This document shows, one piece after another, positions 7,691 through 16,539 of a stretch of 64,000 nt of DNA. A program made the position numbers and the translations under genes. This DNA comes from Candidatus Solirubrobacter pratensis (GTDB lineage: Bacteria; Actinomycetota; Thermoleophilia; Solirubrobacterales; Solirubrobacteraceae). Where the stretch lies: the NCBI RefSeq assembly GCF_000425945.1, contig NZ_AUEK01000007.1, forward strand, positions 372,001-436,000. The letters run 5' to 3'. Every line of letters begins with the position of its first letter. Position 1 is the first letter of the stretch. The notes below the pieces were generated by a model that worked only from the letters and a program-made list of their open reading frames with translations, searched no databases and was not told the origin of the DNA.

Positions 7691-7713
7691 GTTTGCGGGG
7701 ATATGGGGCAAAC
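7691..7713 (-). terminator. Possible terminator hairpin of the MBL gene
   Basis: GTTTGC (7691-7696) and GCAAAC (7708-7713) form an inverted repeat 5 bases after the stop of the leftward gene that ends at 7718. No T-tract follows. It may also mark the element boundary. Weak evidence. Confidence 0.3.
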
Positions 7714-7717
7714 TACC

Positions 7718-8329
7718 TCAGCGGCGGGCAAGGATGCCGCGCAGCATGTCGGGCGCACGTCGGGCGATCTTCGGCAGATCGCGCCGCGAGCGGGCGAGCG
7801 CGTCGAGCAGTCCTGCGGTCGCGTCGCCGCCGTGCAGCGGCGCGCCGTGACCCACCAGCAGGTGCTGCGGCTGGTACGTGCGCAGCGCACCCGGGGGCGC
7901 CAGGCGCCGCATCGGGTGCACGCCGGCGGGGCCCGGTCCGAGCCGGTAGAGGTGCCCGGTGCCGATCGACTCGGCGACCACGAGGCCGCGCTCCGACGGG
8001 ACCCAGATCGCGACCTCCTTCCACACCGGTCCGAAGTTCAGGGCAATCAGAGAGAACGGAGCACCGGGGATGGTCTCCGGGAGCTTGTGGAACGGCACGC
8101 CGAGCCGCGTCGCGATCGCCTCGCCGTCGCGCGCGTGGTCCCAGTAGAGCTGCAGGACGCCCGCCGGCTCGCCGAGCGCGACCCCGCGCTGGATCGCGTC
8201 GCCCGAGTCGACCGGATCGACGAACCACACCTTCCCGTCGACGAGGAGCGCATGCGCCGCGCGCGAGAGGTAGTCCTCGCAGACCCAGCTGAGGCCGAGC
8301 CGATGTTCGTCGTAAGTCCTGACGGGCAT
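7718..8329 (-). CDS. Metallo-beta-lactamase-like protein, unknown substrate
   Basis: About 203 residues from ATG 8329 (MPVRTYDEHRLGLSWVCED). It follows the MBL pattern: an early beta strand with AHALLVDGKVWFVDPVDSGD, and a C-terminal LLVGHGAPLHGGDATAGLL in which VGHG matches a late metal-ligand region. The usual HxHxDH motif is absent, so it may be a degenerate, non-catalytic MBL fold. The frame stays open far upstream but that part is arginine-rich noise. A similar protein is encoded at 61913-62542 (LVGHGAPVLHDGKAAL). First chromosomal gene after the element. Confidence 0.7.
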   Translation of the reverse strand: MPVRTYDEHRLGLSWVCEDYLSRAAHALLVDGKVWFVDPVDSGDAIQRGVALGEPAGVLQLYWDHARDGEAIATRLGVPFHKLPETIPGAPFSLIALNFGPVWKEVAIWVPSERGLVVAESIGTGHLYRLGPGPAGVHPMRRLAPPGALRTYQPQHLLVGHGAPLHGGDATAGLLDALARSRRDLPKIARRAPDMLRGILARR

Positions 8330-8496
8330 CCGCGGATGATGACCCACGGCCTTCGATGAGGCCCCGACCATGGCTGATGTCGCCTCAATGACCCCCGGTC
8401 TGCTCGAGCGGGAGGGCGTGATGTCCCGCGCCGGGGTCGCACGCGCACCGCGCCCGGAGCCGCGCTCGCCGAGCCCGCCCGGGCGGCGGCGTAGAC

Positions 8497-9498
8497 CTAC
8501 GCGGCGGCGCGCGCGTCCGCGAACGCGTCGGCGATCAGCTCGTAGGAGCGCCGCCGCGCCGCGTGGTCGTACGTGATCGTGACGACGACGACCTCGTCCG
8601 CGCCGTAGTCGGCCGCGACCTGCTCGATCCCGGCGCGCACCGTCTCGCGGCTGCCCACGACCGTGCGCCGGCGGCCGAGCAGCTCGTCCCCCTGGGACTC
8701 GAGGAAGCGCAGCGCGATCTCCGGCGGCGGGACCGCGATCAGCCGCCCCCGGCGCAGCATCGCGAACGCCATCTTCGAGCTCGCGGCGAGCCGGTGCGCC
8801 TCCTCGTCGGTCTCGGCCGCCAGCGCCCATGCGGCGACGATCGTGCGCGGGGTGTCCAGCCGCGCCGGCTCGAAGCGCGAGCGATAGAGCTCGGCGATCT
8901 CGGCGCCGCCGGAGTTGATGAAGTCCGCGAACGCGTACGGGAGGCCGAGCTCGGCCGCCCAGATCGCGCTCTGCGGCGATGACCCGAGCAGCCACGGCTC
9001 CGGCGTCTCCGGACGCCCCGGCAGCACGCGCGCCATCCGGGCGAGCGGGTTCTCGGGCGGGAAGCGGTCCTCGTAGTAGGCGAGCAGCTCGGCGAGCTGC
9101 TGCGGGAAGTCGTCGGGCATCGCCTGCGACCGGTCGCGCTGGAGCGCATGCGTGGTCATCGGGTCGGTGCCGGCCGCGCGGCCGATGCCGAGGTCGATCC
9201 GCCCGGGGAAGAGGCCGGCGAGCACGGAGAAGCTCTCGGCGACCTTCAGCGGGCTGTAATGCGGCAGCATCACGCCGCCGCTGCCCACGCGGATGCGGTC
9301 GGTCGCCGCCGCGATCGGGCCGACCAGGACCTCGGGGCTCGGGCCCGCGAGCATCGGGCCGCCATGGTGCTCGGCGACCCAGTAGCGGTGGTAGCCGAGC
9401 GAGTCGGCGAGCCGCGCGAGGTCGAGCGTGTTCGCCAGCGCCTGCGCCCCGGTCATGCCCTCGGAGATCGGCGACTGGTCGAGCACGCTCAGCTTCAT
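8497..9498 (-). CDS. LLM-class flavin-dependent oxidoreductase
   Basis: A 333-residue cytoplasmic TIM-barrel protein of the bacterial luciferase-like family. The start MKLSVLDQSPISEGMTGAQ, the YHRYWVAEHHGGP segment (residues 36-48) and GVMLPHYSPLKVAE (76-89) are signatures of the MsnO8/YhbW-type group, which uses FMNH2 or F420H2 to oxidise small substrates. Which cofactor and substrate are used cannot be told. It is a single gene; the 167 bases to the next gene show no feature. Confidence 0.9.
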   Translation of the reverse strand: MKLSVLDQSPISEGMTGAQALANTLDLARLADSLGYHRYWVAEHHGGPMLAGPSPEVLVGPIAAATDRIRVGSGGVMLPHYSPLKVAESFSVLAGLFPGRIDLGIGRAAGTDPMTTHALQRDRSQAMPDDFPQQLAELLAYYEDRFPPENPLARMARVLPGRPETPEPWLLGSSPQSAIWAAELGLPYAFADFINSGGAEIAELYRSRFEPARLDTPRTIVAAWALAAETDEEAHRLAASSKMAFAMLRRGRLIAVPPPEIALRFLESQGDELLGRRRTVVGSRETVRAGIEQVAADYGADEVVVVTITYDHAARRRSYELIADAFADARAAA

Positions 9499-9516
9499 GG
9501 CAGTGACACTAGTTAC

Positions 9517-10611
9517 TCAGTGCGGCCGCCCCGTCGCGAGCGCCAGCACGAGCACGACGACCGCGGCCATGCACAGCAGCGCGGCGGGGCCGGCGACGAG
9601 CGCGACCGGGCTCAGCAGGGCGAGCACCGCGACGCCGGCGAGGCGCGACGTCGGCGGGATTCCCGTGAGCGACCAGTTGAACAGCGCGCTGCCGAGCAGG
9701 TAGAGCCCTGGGCCGCCGAGGATCGTCGCCGCCGTCGAGGTCGCGGTCTGGCCGCCGGGATGCTCGATCGCGAGGTCGATGCCGACGGCCGCGACGATGA
9801 TCCCGCCGACCATCAGCCCATGCGCGTAGGCGTAGGCGCTGCGCGCGACGCGGGTCGGGTCGGTCGCCTGCGAGATCACCCGGGCGCCCTCCTGCGCCGA
9901 GCGGATGAAGTACGCGCTCCACAGCGAGACGCTCATGAAGAAGCCGGAGACGAACGCGAACACGACGGCGGGCTCGGTCTCGAGGTCGGAGAAGGTCTTG
10001 CCGGCGGCCAGCAGCGACTCCCCGAGCGCGATCAGCACCACGAGCTGGCCGCGCTCGGCCAGGTGGCCGCCGGCCAGCGTCCAGTCCGCGGTCGGGGTGC
10101 GGCCCGCGCCGGGCAGCTGGAACCCGTGCAGCGGCGCGGCGTAGTCGAGCGCGAGCGCGAGCAGCCAGGTCGCGAGGCGGGCGTCGCCGTCGAGCAGCGC
10201 TCCCACGATCCACACGGCGCCCGCGATCGCCGTCCACGCCGTCAGCTGCGCGTAGTTGCGGCCCATCCGGCTCCCGCGCAGCGCGTAGACCATGAAGGCG
10301 CCGCGCACCAGGCCCATCGCGACGAACGCGCCCGCGAACTGCAGCCCGCGCCCGTCGAACGCCTCGGGGATCGCCGCCGACATGATCAGGCTCAGCAGCA
10401 TGAGCCCGATCAGCAGCGCGCGTACGGGCGGCCTGTCCGGATCGATCCAGTTCGTCGCCCACGCGGTGTAGTTCCACGCCCACCAGACCGCCGCCAGCAG
10501 CACCGCCGTCTCGAGCGCGCCGCGCGGGGTGAGATGGCCGAGCAGCAGATGCGAGAGCTGCGTCACCGCGAACACGTACACGAGGTCGAAGAACAGCTCC
10601 GTCGCCGTCAC
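9517..10611 (-). CDS. LtrA-family membrane protein
   Basis: A polytopic membrane protein of the low-temperature-requirement A family, recognised by TELFFDLVYVFAVTQL near the N-terminus, an NWIDPDRP loop and about ten hydrophobic segments. The family's biochemical role is not established. ATG 10680 is the longest start but would overlap the divergent SMP-30 gene; GTG 10611, with GGAG about 11 bases upstream, gives the N-terminus typical of the family and leaves space for promoters. About 364 residues from that start. Confidence 0.85.
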   Translation of the reverse strand: MTATELFFDLVYVFAVTQLSHLLLGHLTPRGALETAVLLAAVWWAWNYTAWATNWIDPDRPPVRALLIGLMLLSLIMSAAIPEAFDGRGLQFAGAFVAMGLVRGAFMVYALRGSRMGRNYAQLTAWTAIAGAVWIVGALLDGDARLATWLLALALDYAAPLHGFQLPGAGRTPTADWTLAGGHLAERGQLVVLIALGESLLAAGKTFSDLETEPAVVFAFVSGFFMSVSLWSAYFIRSAQEGARVISQATDPTRVARSAYAYAHGLMVGGIIVAAVGIDLAIEHPGGQTATSTAATILGGPGLYLLGSALFNWSLTGIPPTSRLAGVAVLALLSPVALVAGPAALLCMAAVVVLVLALATGRPH

Positions 10612-10657
10612 GCGCGGCGTGGCTCCGTCCGCGCGATCGCGGAGTAGGCTGCGGCCG

Positions 10658-11548
10658 ATGGGAGCGAGGGAGCTGGTCACGCTGCTGTCAGGTGGGCACT
10701 ACTTCGAGGGTCCCCGCTGGCGCGACGGGCGCTGGTGGGTCTCTGACTTCTACCGGCATACGGTCCTCACCGTCCAACCGGACGGACGCGCTGAAGCCGT
10801 GCTGACGCTCGAAGGCGGCGCCCAGCCCTCCGGCCTCGGCTGGCTGCCGGACGGCTCCCTGCTGGTCGTGTCGATGCGCGATCATCGCCTCTTGCGCCTG
10901 CGCGACGGCGAGCTGAGCGTGCACGCGGAGCTCGGCGAGCACTGCAGCGGGCTGCTCAACGACATGGTCGTCGCCGAGGACGGCACCGCGTACGTCGGCA
11001 ACTTCGGCTTCGACCTGATGGGCGGCGCGGACGCGCGCCACGCGAAGCTCCTGCGGGTGGCGCCGGATGGCGCGGTCTCCGTCGCCGCCGAGGACCTGAT
11101 CTTCCCGAACGGCGCGGTGATCGACGGCTCGACGCTGCTGGTGAACGAGACGCTCGGCGGCCGGATCACGGCGTTCGGGATCGAGCCCGGCGGATCGCTG
11201 GGCAATCGCCGGGTCTGGGCGCAGCTGCAGCCGACGCCCGCGGTCGGCCCGCTCGACCAGATGCTCGCCGGAGCCACCTTCGCGCCCGACGGCCTGACGC
11301 TCGACGCCGAAGGCCACGTGTGGGCCGCGAACGCGCTCGGCGGCCCGGTCGCCCGCATCTCGCCGGCCGGCGAGGTGGTCGACACGATCGCGCCCCCTGA
11401 GGGACTCGCCGTCTTCGCCTACATGCTCGGCGGGCCCGAGGGGAACACGCTGCTCATGTGCGCCGCGCCGGACTTCGCCGAGGAAAGCCGTAAGGCGGCC
11501 CGCGAAGCGCTGCTGCTGACGACCACCGTGGAGGTCCCGGCCGCATGA
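10658..11548 (+). CDS. SMP-30/gluconolactonase/LRE family protein
   Basis: A 296-residue six-bladed beta-propeller hydrolase. HYFEGPRWRDGRWWVSDF holds the metal-binding Glu, GLLNDMVVAEDGTAYVGNFG the metal-binding Asn-Asp pair, and FAPDGLTLDAEGHVWAAN the catalytic Asp region. Such proteins hydrolyse sugar or other lactones. TAGGCT (10645-10650) lies 7 bases before the ATG, suggesting a leaderless mRNA. The next gene overlaps its stop (ATGA), so they are co-translated. Confidence 0.9.
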   Translation: MGARELVTLLSGGHYFEGPRWRDGRWWVSDFYRHTVLTVQPDGRAEAVLTLEGGAQPSGLGWLPDGSLLVVSMRDHRLLRLRDGELSVHAELGEHCSGLLNDMVVAEDGTAYVGNFGFDLMGGADARHAKLLRVAPDGAVSVAAEDLIFPNGAVIDGSTLLVNETLGGRITAFGIEPGGSLGNRRVWAQLQPTPAVGPLDQMLAGATFAPDGLTLDAEGHVWAANALGGPVARISPAGEVVDTIAPPEGLAVFAYMLGGPEGNTLLMCAAPDFAEESRKAAREALLLTTTVEVPAA

Positions 11549-11940
11549 TCACGCTCGAGCGGGCGCTGGGCTACATCCGCGCCGGGGAGGAGGAGGCGGC
11601 GCGGCAGGGCTTGACGCTGTCGTTCGCGGTCGTCGACGCCGGCGGCCATCTCGTGGCGCTGCACCGTATGGACGGCGCGCCGTGGATCACGCCCGAGGTC
11701 GCGCTCGGCAAGGCGTGGACGGCGGCCGCGTGGCAGACGCCCAGCGCCGCGCAGGGCGACAAGATGAAGGACTTGCACGCGTTCAGCGCCGCGATCTCGT
11801 CCGCCACCCACGGGCGCTTCACGCCGCAGATCGGCGGCCTGCCGATCGTCGACGGCGCGGAGCTGATCGGCGCGATGGGCGCGTCGGGCGCCTCCGGCGC
11901 CGAGGACGAGGCGGTCGTGCGGGCCGCGCTCAGGCGGTAG
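11545..11940 (+). CDS. GlcG/HbpS heme-binding family protein
   Basis: A 131-residue cytosolic protein of the GlcG/HbpS fold: TLSFAVVDAGGHLVALHRMDGAP at 24-46, ALGKAWTAAAW, and a Gly-rich end with GGLPIVDGAELIGAMGASG. Members occur beside glycolate, diol and lactone genes; some bind heme, others are thought to sense or stabilise small molecules. Joined by ATGA to the SMP-30-like gene, so a role in the same pathway is likely. It overlaps the convergent XRE-cupin gene by 11 bases. Confidence 0.85.
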   Translation: MITLERALGYIRAGEEEAARQGLTLSFAVVDAGGHLVALHRMDGAPWITPEVALGKAWTAAAWQTPSAAQGDKMKDLHAFSAAISSATHGRFTPQIGGLPIVDGAELIGAMGASGASGAEDEAVVRAALRR

Positions 11941-12532
11941 GCGGGAACAGGTCGATCAGGAAGACGCGGGCGTGCGAGCGGCCCGCGTTGACGATCGCGT
12001 GCGGGACGTCGGCGGCGTACATGATCGAGTCGCCGGCGCCGAGCCGCGAGGACTCGTCTCCCGACTCGACGGTGACGCGCCCGCGGTCGACGTAGACGAG
12101 CTCGCGCGTGCCCTCGAAGTGCGGCGGGCTGCGCAGCGCGCCGCCGGGCTCGAAGTCGACGCGGTAGAACTCGAACGCGCGGTCCGGCCTGAGCGGGGAG
12201 AGCGTGCGCAGCGTGCACTCGGCGTCCGAGCGGTAGTCGTAGGACGGGTCGTTGGAGCGGATCACCTGCAGCCGGCTGTCGGCGGGGTGGCCGTCGACCA
12301 GGTCGCCAAGCCGCATGCCGAACGCGCGCGCGATCCCGAGCGCGGTCGCGAGCGTCGGATTGGCCTGGTTGCGCTCGATCTCCGAGAGCATCGAGCGGCT
12401 CACGCCCGAGGCCTTCGAGAGCGACTCGAGCGACCAGCGCCGCCTGCGCCGCAGCTCGCGCACGTGCGAGCCGAAATCGCGGCCCAGCGCAGGCTCCGGC
12501 GCGCCTTCTCCGTCCGGCTTACCGGAGGTCAT
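11930..12532 (-). CDS. XRE-family regulator with C-terminal cupin
   Basis: A 200-residue repressor or activator. HTH at about 22-77 (WSLESLSKASGVSRSMLSEIER, ANPTLATALGIARAFG) and a cupin sensor domain at about 115-198 (PGGALRSPPHFEGTRELVYV, GDSIMYAADVPHAI). The family regulates small-molecule catabolism or amino acid genes (SutR/PuuR-like). It converges on the SMP-30/GlcG pair. The ligand is not known. Confidence 0.9.
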   Translation of the reverse strand: MTSGKPDGEGAPEPALGRDFGSHVRELRRRRRWSLESLSKASGVSRSMLSEIERNQANPTLATALGIARAFGMRLGDLVDGHPADSRLQVIRSNDPSYDYRSDAECTLRTLSPLRPDRAFEFYRVDFEPGGALRSPPHFEGTRELVYVDRGRVTVESGDESSRLGAGDSIMYAADVPHAIVNAGRSHARVFLIDLFPPTA

Positions 12533-12655
12533 CTCTTGTCAAGTGGAGACGCATGGAATACCTTGCGGCGGCGGAGGGGTGTCCCGCGACGGGGGCTCCG
12601 GTTGCGTGGTCCAACCGGAGCTCCCGAGCCTATCGCCGCGCCGTATCCTGGGTCG

Positions 12656-13030
12656 ATGCTGCAACACACCTCGCTGGAGGTTCCACCGGACCGCGTTCGC
12701 GAGTGCGTCGCTTTCTGGGAGCTGCTCGGCTTCGAGGAGATGCAGGCGCCGCCCCTGCTGGGAGGCCGTTTCACCTGGGTGCAGCGCGAGGGGACGCAGA
12801 TCCACCTGATCCCGTCCGACGACGCGGTCAACATGCGCGAAGGTCACGTGGCGGTCGTCGCGCCCGACTACGAGTCCGACGTGCGCCGGTTGCGCGAGGC
12901 CGGCTTCGAGTTGCGCGACGGCCTGAACGCATGGGACGCGCCGCGCGTGTTCGTCCGCGATCCCGGCGGCAACCTCGTCGAGGTGATGTCCAAGCCGCCG
13001 CAGCCGCCCTGGCCGCCGGATCGTCCCTAA
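12656..13030 (+). CDS. VOC (glyoxalase/dioxygenase) family protein
   Basis: A 124-residue single VOC module: MLQHTSLEVPPDRVRECVAF at the start, FYW-like FWELLGFEEM, and the closing metal-site motif VFVRDPGGNLVEVM. Enzyme activity (glyoxalase, dioxygenase, isomerase) cannot be assigned. TATCCT (12644-12649) ends 6 bases before the ATG, fitting a leaderless mRNA. The gene diverges from the XRE-cupin regulator. Confidence 0.85.
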   Translation: MLQHTSLEVPPDRVRECVAFWELLGFEEMQAPPLLGGRFTWVQREGTQIHLIPSDDAVNMREGHVAVVAPDYESDVRRLREAGFELRDGLNAWDAPRVFVRDPGGNLVEVMSKPPQPPWPPDRP

Positions 13031-13209
13031 GGGTCTCCTAGGCCCGGCATAAGGGGTCTGCGCGGCGACCCGGCTCCATCCGCCCGATGCGAGCCGGCCG
13101 CCGCGCCGCCAGCATGCCCGGCGTGTCCGCTGTCAACGTCACCGCCGCCCGCCGCTCCCCGCGTGGCGGCGGTGGTGGCGCCGTCGGCCATCGGCGCGAT
13201 ACTGCTCAC

Positions 13210-16155
13210 ATGGCAACGCGTGTGTCGAGCGCCACCTTCGTCGGACGCGCCGCTGAGCTGGCGGAGCTCCAGGCCGCGCTCGACGAGGCGCGCCGGGGAC
13301 GCCCGTCGATCGCGTTCGTGGCCGGCGAGTCCGGCGTCGGCAAGACGCGCCTGCTGACCGAGCTCGAGCGCAGCGCCCGCGCCTCCGGCGCGCGCGTGCT
13401 GAGCGGCGAGTGCGTCGAGCTCGGCGAGGGTGAGCTGCCCTACGCGCCCATCGTTGCCGCCCTGCGCCCGCTGGCGCGGTCCGGCGACCCGGCGCTGGAC
13501 GCGCTGTCGCCCGCCGCCCGCTCAGGCCTCGCGCACATGCTCCCCGGCCTCGGCGACGGCAGCGGCGGCACGCGGCCTGAGGAGTCCTCGACCGCGCAGG
13601 CGCGGCTGTTCGAGGGCCTGCTCGAGCTGTTCGACGCACTCGGGAGCGAGGACGGGCTTGTCCTGACGATCGAGGACCTGCACTGGGCCGACCGCTCGAC
13701 GCGCGCCTTCCTCGTCTACCTCGCGTCCTCGCTCTGCCGCGAGCGCGTCCTCGTCGTCGCCAGCTACCGCCCGGACGAGCTGCACCGCCGCCATCCGCTG
13801 CGGCCGCTGCTCGCTGAGCTCGAGCGCGGGACCAACGCGCGGCGCGTGGAGCTGCACCCGCTCACGCAGGTCGAGCTCGCCGAGCAGCTGACTGACATCC
13901 TGGGCTCCAAGCCCGCGCCCGACCTGCTCGCCCGGCTGTTCGACCGCTCGGAGGGCAACCCGCTGTTCGCGGAGGAGCTGCTGGCCGCGGGCCTGGACGG
14001 CCGCGGGGCGCTGCCGCCGACGCTGCGCGACGCGCTGATGCTGCGGATCGACCGGCTGCCGGCGCAGGCGCAGGAGCTCCTGCGGCTGCTCTCCACGGGC
14101 CGCCGGCTCGATCACACAATCCTCGCCCAGGCGTCGGGCATGGACCCGCGCGAGCTGCGCGACGCGCTGCGCGAGGCGGCCGCCGCGCACCTGATCGTCG
14201 CCGATTCCGAGGGCCGCTACGCGTTCCGTCACGCGCTGCTGCGCGAGGTCGTCGCCGACGACCTGCTCCCCGGCGAGCGGGCCGAGCTGCACCTCGCGCT
14301 CGCCCGCGCGCTGGAGGCGCGCGCCGAAGGGCTGCCGGACCACGGCGGCGCGCATCTCGCCGCGGGCATCGCCCATCACTACTTCGCGTCGGGCGATCAG
14401 CCGAAGGCGCTCGCCGCCTCGGTCCGCGCCGGCGAGGCCGCCGAGAACGTGCACGCGTACGGCGAGGCGGCGGCGCTGTACTCGCGCGCGCTGGAGCTGT
14501 GGCATCGCGTCGGCGACCCCGAGGCGCTGACCGGCCGCGATCACGTCGGGCTGCTCACCGCCGCGGCGGACGCGACCTCCAAAGAGCATGAGCCCGGGCG
14601 CTCGGAGACGCTGCTGCGCGCCGCGCTGGCGGAGATCGATCAGGGCGCCGAGCCCTACCGCGCGGCGATCCTGCTCGACCGGATCGCGCGCGAGCAGTTC
14701 CACATGGCCCGCCCGCGCGAGGCGGCGGAGACGCGCCGGCGCGCGCTCGAGCTGCTGCCGGCGGAGCCGAGCGAGGCGCGCGCCACGGTGCTCTCGGGCA
14801 TGGCGAAGGCCTTGATGCTCGAGTCGCGCTTCCGCGAGTCGGTCGAAGCGGCCGAGACCGCGATCCAGGTCGCCGAGGCGGTCGGCGACAGCGTCTCGCG
14901 GATCCGCGCGCTCGACGGCCTGGGCTTCTCGCTGTTCGGCCTCGGCCGGGCCGCAGACGGGGAGGCGGCGCTGCGCTCCGCGCTCTCGCTCGCCCGCGAA
15001 GGCGGCTTCCTGCAGACCGCGCTCACGACCTACGTCAACCTCGGCGACGCGCTTGCCGGCGCCGGGCGGCTGGCCGAGGCGCGCGTGATCGCCGACGACG
15101 GCGTGGCGCTCGCCCGCGAGCACGGGATCCGCCCGCGCTGGCCGATCCTGCTGCGCGCCGAGCTCGCCTTCGAGGCGGGCGACTGGGCGCTGGCGGAGGC
15201 CGAGCTGCCGCCGCCCGGGCGCCCGGCGATGGGCACCACGTACGTCAACGAGTGCCTGCGCTGGACCGAGCTGGCGCTCGGCCGCGGCGACCACGACCGC
15301 GCGCGGACGCTGCTCGACCAGGCCGAGGACATCGCGTCCGACTCGCGCGAGCCGCAGTGGATCGGGCCGCTCGGGTCGCTGCGCGCGGAGCTGGAACGCC
15401 GCGCCGGCGACCTCGAGGCCGCCCGCCAGGCGATCGACAACGCGCTGGACCGGCTGGAGTTCTGCTCGGAGGACGTGCAGCGGATGGCGCGCGTGTCCGC
15501 GACCGGCGTGCGCGTCGAGGCCGACGCGGCCGTCCGTGCGCGCGACCTGGGCGAGGACCCGAGCGGCGCGATCGCCAACGCCCAGATGCTGCTGCTGCGC
15601 GTCGAGGCGTGCGCCGACGGGGAGCGCCCCGTCGAGGCTGCCTTCCTGGCTTCGGCGCGGGCGGAGCTGGCCCGCGCCGAGGATCGTGACGACCCCGATC
15701 TCTGGGCCGCCGCGACCGACGCCTGGGAGGGCCTCGGCCGTCCCTACCGCGCCGCGCAGGCGCGCCGGCGCCGGGCCGAGGCTCAGCTCGCCGCCGGCGA
15801 CCGCGATGCTGCGGCGGCGACGGCGCTCGAGGCCCTCGACGAGGCCAACCGGATCGGCGCCGCCTGGCTCGCCGCCGAGATCGAGGGCTTCGCGCTGCGC
15901 GCGCGCCTGCGGCTGGAGCGCGACGCCGGCGAGTCAGCCGCGGAGGCGGCGGACGAGGATCCGTTCGGCCTCACGCCGCGCGAGCGCCAGGTCCTGGCGC
16001 TGCTCGCCGACGGCCGGACCAACCGCGAGATCGGGCAGGCGCTCTATATGGCCGAGAAGACCGCCAGCGTCCACGTGTCGCGCATCCTCTCCAAGCTCGA
16101 CGTCCGCTCGCGTACCGAGGCCGCCGCGCTCGCCCACAGGGTCGGACTCGTCTAA
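13210..16155 (+). CDS. Large LuxR-family ATPase regulator (LAL type)
   Basis: A 981-residue MalT-like regulator. An AAA/NACHT-like ATPase is at the N-terminus (Walker A AGESGVGKT at 38-46; Walker B LVLTIEDLHWAD at 150-161), a long alpha-helical TPR-like region spans about 400-900 (repeated A-L-E patterns), and a LuxR HTH closes the protein (GLTPRERQVLALLADGRTN, then VHVSRILSKLDVRSR). Such proteins are ATP-dependent activators gated by an inducer. ATG 13210 is chosen because FVGRAAEL follows at once, as is usual; an in-frame upstream extension to 13087 has no family similarity. Confidence 0.92.
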   Translation: MATRVSSATFVGRAAELAELQAALDEARRGRPSIAFVAGESGVGKTRLLTELERSARASGARVLSGECVELGEGELPYAPIVAALRPLARSGDPALDALSPAARSGLAHMLPGLGDGSGGTRPEESSTAQARLFEGLLELFDALGSEDGLVLTIEDLHWADRSTRAFLVYLASSLCRERVLVVASYRPDELHRRHPLRPLLAELERGTNARRVELHPLTQVELAEQLTDILGSKPAPDLLARLFDRSEGNPLFAEELLAAGLDGRGALPPTLRDALMLRIDRLPAQAQELLRLLSTGRRLDHTILAQASGMDPRELRDALREAAAAHLIVADSEGRYAFRHALLREVVADDLLPGERAELHLALARALEARAEGLPDHGGAHLAAGIAHHYFASGDQPKALAASVRAGEAAENVHAYGEAAALYSRALELWHRVGDPEALTGRDHVGLLTAAADATSKEHEPGRSETLLRAALAEIDQGAEPYRAAILLDRIAREQFHMARPREAAETRRRALELLPAEPSEARATVLSGMAKALMLESRFRESVEAAETAIQVAEAVGDSVSRIRALDGLGFSLFGLGRAADGEAALRSALSLAREGGFLQTALTTYVNLGDALAGAGRLAEARVIADDGVALAREHGIRPRWPILLRAELAFEAGDWALAEAELPPPGRPAMGTTYVNECLRWTELALGRGDHDRARTLLDQAEDIASDSREPQWIGPLGSLRAELERRAGDLEAARQAIDNALDRLEFCSEDVQRMARVSATGVRVEADAAVRARDLGEDPSGAIANAQMLLLRVEACADGERPVEAAFLASARAELARAEDRDDPDLWAAATDAWEGLGRPYRAAQARRRRAEAQLAAGDRDAAAATALEALDEANRIGAAWLAAEIEGFALRARLRLERDAGESAAEAADEDPFGLTPRERQVLALLADGRTNREIGQALYMAEKTASVHVSRILSKLDVRSRTEAAALAHRVGLV

Positions 16156-16197
16156 GAGGGCGCCGGCCGTCGTCTGGCATCCACGATCCGGCCCTCT
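16155..16197 (+). terminator. Possible terminator of the LAL regulator gene
   Basis: AGAGGGC (16155-16161) pairs with GCCCTCT (16191-16197), with shorter pairings inside the 29-base loop. It begins at the stop codon. There is no U-tract, common in high-GC actinobacteria. Confidence 0.4.
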
Positions 16198-16325
16198 CAG
16201 ACCGCCTGGCCGTTTCGAGTCAAGCTCTGAGCGGCGGCGATGGCGAGGGCGGTCCCGCGCGCGCCGACGTAGATGGAGAGCAGGGCGGTGCTGATCACGG
16301 CTTCGCCGAGGCGCATGCTTCGCAT
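16197..16325 (-). CDS. Possible 42-residue membrane peptide
   Basis: In the 385-base gap between the LAL regulator and the penicillin-binding protein a short frame reads MRSMRLGEAVISTALLSIYV and continues with a hydrophobic stretch long enough for one membrane helix, ending TGA at 16197-16199. No ribosome-binding site is seen. It may be real, a remnant, or chance. Confidence 0.25.
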   Translation of the reverse strand: MRSMRLGEAVISTALLSIYVGARGTALAIAAAQSLTRNGQAV

Positions 16326-16393
16326 GTCGCGCAGTCTTCGTGAACCGAGGGCCGGAGGCAACCGACACCTTGTCCAGGCATCGGGTGCCGCGC

Positions 16394-16507
16394 ATGGCCA
16401 CCACGCACTACTTCCCGCCCGATGGTGTGCATTGCCTCCGGGACGCTTCGAATCAGCCGCACCTGGCGGTAGGGGCCGGCGACACCGTCGCCGGCGTGTT
16501 CTGGTGA
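16394..16507 (+). pseudogene. N-terminal remnant of a formamidase/acetamidase gene
   Basis: Thirty-seven codons from ATG 16394 to TGA 16505-16507 translate to a peptide with HYFPPDGVHCLRDASNQP and LAVGAGDTVAGVFW. This resembles the first 40 residues of acetamidase/formamidase (FmdA/AmdA), which begin with a similar histidine-rich strand and the GDTV segment. The enzyme normally has 300 or more residues, so the rest is gone. It is the only recognisable content of this 385-base gap besides the hairpin and a doubtful peptide. Confidence 0.55.
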
Positions 16508-16539
16508 GCGCGTTCCTGCCGGTGGCGATCTTCAGCGGC

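Noticed and set aside
7611-7717. A tRNA gene as the integrase target
   Set aside because: No cloverleaf or TTCGA-type T-arm could be found next to the integrase. The att site may lie in another kind of target, so nothing is claimed.
8330-8995. Extension of the MBL frame to 8995
   Set aside because: The added part is Arg-rich and lies in the shifted frame of the LLM oxidoreductase. The recognisable protein begins at 8329.
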